From: Candidatus Aerophobota bacterium
Lineage (GTDB): Bacteria; Aerophobota; Aerophobia; Aerophobales; B47-G16
Direction of reading: 5' to 3'
Length of the DNA stretch: 7,218 nt
NCBI GenBank assembly: GCA_003648815.1
Contig: QMPZ01000080.1
Coordinates: forward strand, 1 to 7,218
The notes beneath the pieces were generated by a model that was given only the letters and a program-made list of their open reading frames with translations, was not told the origin of the DNA and did no database searches. Both the position numbers and the translations under genes were made by a program. Positions 6,819-7,218 of this stretch are shown one piece after another (position 1 is the first letter of the stretch; every line of letters begins with the position of its first letter).

Positions 6819-6964
6819 CTGATTTTCCTTATTATTATATCGTATATTCTGACATTGTTCATTCTTTCCTGAAAGCTCTCAAAAGAGAAGTTAATTTTCC
6901 AACGCTTCTCTCTTAAGAAAACCTTCCTTACCTCCAAGCTGATGGGCCTGTTTACCTTTCTAAT
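6815..6964 (-). CDS. possible small leader ORF coupled to GH65 (speculative)
   Basis: A 49-codon open frame ends in TGA that overlaps the GH65 ATG as ATGA. The only start suitably placed for the very strong GGAGGAGGT Shine-Dalgarno (6972-6980) is an ATT at 6964, a rare initiation codon. Alternatives are TTG at 6937 and ATG at 6862; the latter has AGGA just upstream and gives a 15-residue peptide MNNVRIYDIIIRKIR. The predicted peptide is very basic (about 14 Arg/Lys of 49) with no recognised domain. Purine-rich leaders often stay open by chance, so this may be untranslated RNA. The near-perfect SD and the ATGA junction are the only positive signs. Confidence 0.25.
   Translation of the reverse strand: MRKVNRPISLEVRKVFLREKRWKINFSFESFQERMNNVRIYDIIIRKIR
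6863..6877 (-). repeat. 15-nt near-palindromic element, copy 1 (ahead of GH65)
   Basis: The minus strand reads AGCTTTCAGGAAAGA, containing CTTTC-AG-GAAAG. It differs at one base from the copy at 4690-4704 and lies 44 nt before the GH65 start codon. The placement about 150 nt inside the transcript predicted from the promoter at 7022-7050 would fit a roadblock operator or an RNA-level element better than a classical promoter operator. Confidence 0.5.
6884..6911 (-). promoter_or_regulatory. leader hairpin upstream of GH65
   Basis: AGAGAAG (6884-6890) and CTTCTCT (6905-6911) form a perfect 7-bp stem with a 14-nt loop. In the transcript the stem is followed directly by UUU and then GAG, too short a U-run for a confident terminator. 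It could be a weak attenuator or a structural part of the leader. No known riboswitch or T-box pattern was recognised around it. Confidence 0.35.
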
Positions 6965-7021
6965 CTCACCACCTCCTCCCGGCCCTTATTTTAGCCTATC
7001 CTTTCTCAAAGATCTATACTG

Positions 7022-7050
7022 ATAATAATTTTTGATATTTTTTTTGTCAA
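7022..7050 (-). promoter_or_regulatory. sigma70-type promoter for the operon
   Basis: On the minus strand TTGACA (7045-7050) is followed by a 17-nt A+T-rich spacer and TATTAT (7022-7027). The -35 is a perfect consensus match, the -10 matches five of six bases, and the spacing is optimal. The start of transcription would be near 7015, giving a leader of about 195 nt before the GH65 ATG. It is the best promoter seen upstream of the four-gene operon. The -35 box falls at the edge of the right-flank repeat block. Confidence 0.7.
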
Positions 7051-7053
7051 GTG

Positions 7054-7117
7054 GAGCTAAAATTTGTAATTGTTCAAAAATCGGTGGATAAAAGAGCTAA
7101 AATTCTCATCAGTTCAA
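7054..7117 (+). repeat. 24-bp direct repeats, 40 bp apart
   Basis: GAGCTAAAATT-N7-GTTCAA occurs at 7054-7077 and again at 7094-7117. The 11-bp and 6-bp blocks are identical and the 7-bp centre differs. The exact 40-bp period puts the copies about four helical turns apart, as expected for paired protein-binding sites such as transposase or regulator sites. The left flank carries a related sequence at 193-245. Confidence 0.6.
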
Positions 7118-7200
7118 GAACAGAAGCAAATTTTATAAAAAATGGTTAAAACCCTGATTTAGAAAGTAATAGAGATGATCTATCCACCAAAAATTGAACA
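7071..7200. repeat. 20-bp imperfect inverted repeat spanning 90 bp
   Basis: TGTTCAA-N5-GGTGGATA (7071-7090) is repeated in inverted orientation as TATCCACC-N5-TTGAACA (7181-7200), with 16 of 20 bases paired. The left arm overlaps the first direct repeat. The right arm lies inside the possible reading frame starting at 7175. It may be part of a mobile-element end or a long-range RNA or DNA structure. Confidence 0.5.
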
Positions 7201-7218
7201 GTTACTAAAATTTTTGAC
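7175..7218 (+). CDS. possible N-terminus of a rightward gene cut by the window edge
   Basis: An ATG at 7175 opens a frame reading MIYPPKIEQLLKFL that continues off the window. No good Shine-Dalgarno precedes it (AGAAAG at 7161-7166 is the nearest purine run). Since the repeats upstream look like an element terminus, it could be the start of a transposase, but 14 codons do not allow recognition. Confidence 0.2.
   Translation, partial: MIYPPKIEQLLKFL

Noticed and set aside
6819..7015. Known riboswitch or T-box in the long GH65 leader
   Set aside because: No conserved T-box, cobalamin, TPP, glycine, SAM or similar core was recognised; only one short hairpin and purine-rich runs are visible.
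1..7218. CRISPR array, tRNA or rRNA genes
   Set aside because: No regularly spaced repeat-spacer series, cloverleaf-like sequence or rRNA signature was seen on either strand.

Overview
This window comes from a bacterial chromosome of moderate-to-low G+C content. It holds one leftward (minus-strand) sugar-utilisation operon between two A+T-rich, gene-poor flanks that look like insertion-sequence debris. The organism cannot be named from this sequence. The solute-binding protein has a signal peptide ending in Ala-Leu-Ala with no lipobox cysteine, which suggests a periplasmic protein in a two-membraned bacterium rather than a Gram-positive lipoprotein. The ribosome-binding sites are strong and conventional.

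Layout in the direction of transcription, right to left. Positions 7218-7045 are repeat-rich and carry the possible start of a rightward ORF. A good sigma70-type minus-strand promoter lies at 7022-7050 (TTGACA, 17-nt spacer, TATTAT). A leader of roughly 195 nt follows, containing a possible small ORF (6815-6964), a hairpin (6884-6911) and a 15-nt near-palindromic element. Next comes a 684-residue family GH65 glycosidase (4764-6818). A 116-bp gap holds a second copy of the 15-nt element. Then follow a 664-residue family-5 solute-binding protein (2653-4647), a perfect 13-bp intercistronic hairpin (2588-2625), a DppB-type permease (1561-2562) and a DppC-type permease (449-1564) that overlaps the previous gene by 4 bp. 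Positions 1-448 contain no convincing intact gene. They start with what looks like the last 17 codons of a rightward transposase/integrase.

Working model (inference): the binding protein and two permeases form the periplasmic and membrane parts of a 'peptide-class' ABC importer, a class known to carry oligosaccharides as well as peptides. The cytoplasmic GH65 enzyme would cleave the imported alpha-glucoside. Its active-site region resembles the hydrolytic branch of GH65 (acid trehalase, kojibiose hydrolase and PGGHG types) rather than the phosphorylase branch. The two ATPase subunits are not in the window, so they must be encoded elsewhere or have been lost.

The least routine features are the pair of 15-nt elements at nearly identical distances from two start codons, the possible coupled small ORF ahead of GH65, the hairpin after the binding-protein gene, and a promoter whose -35 box sits at the edge of an apparent IS-like terminus.
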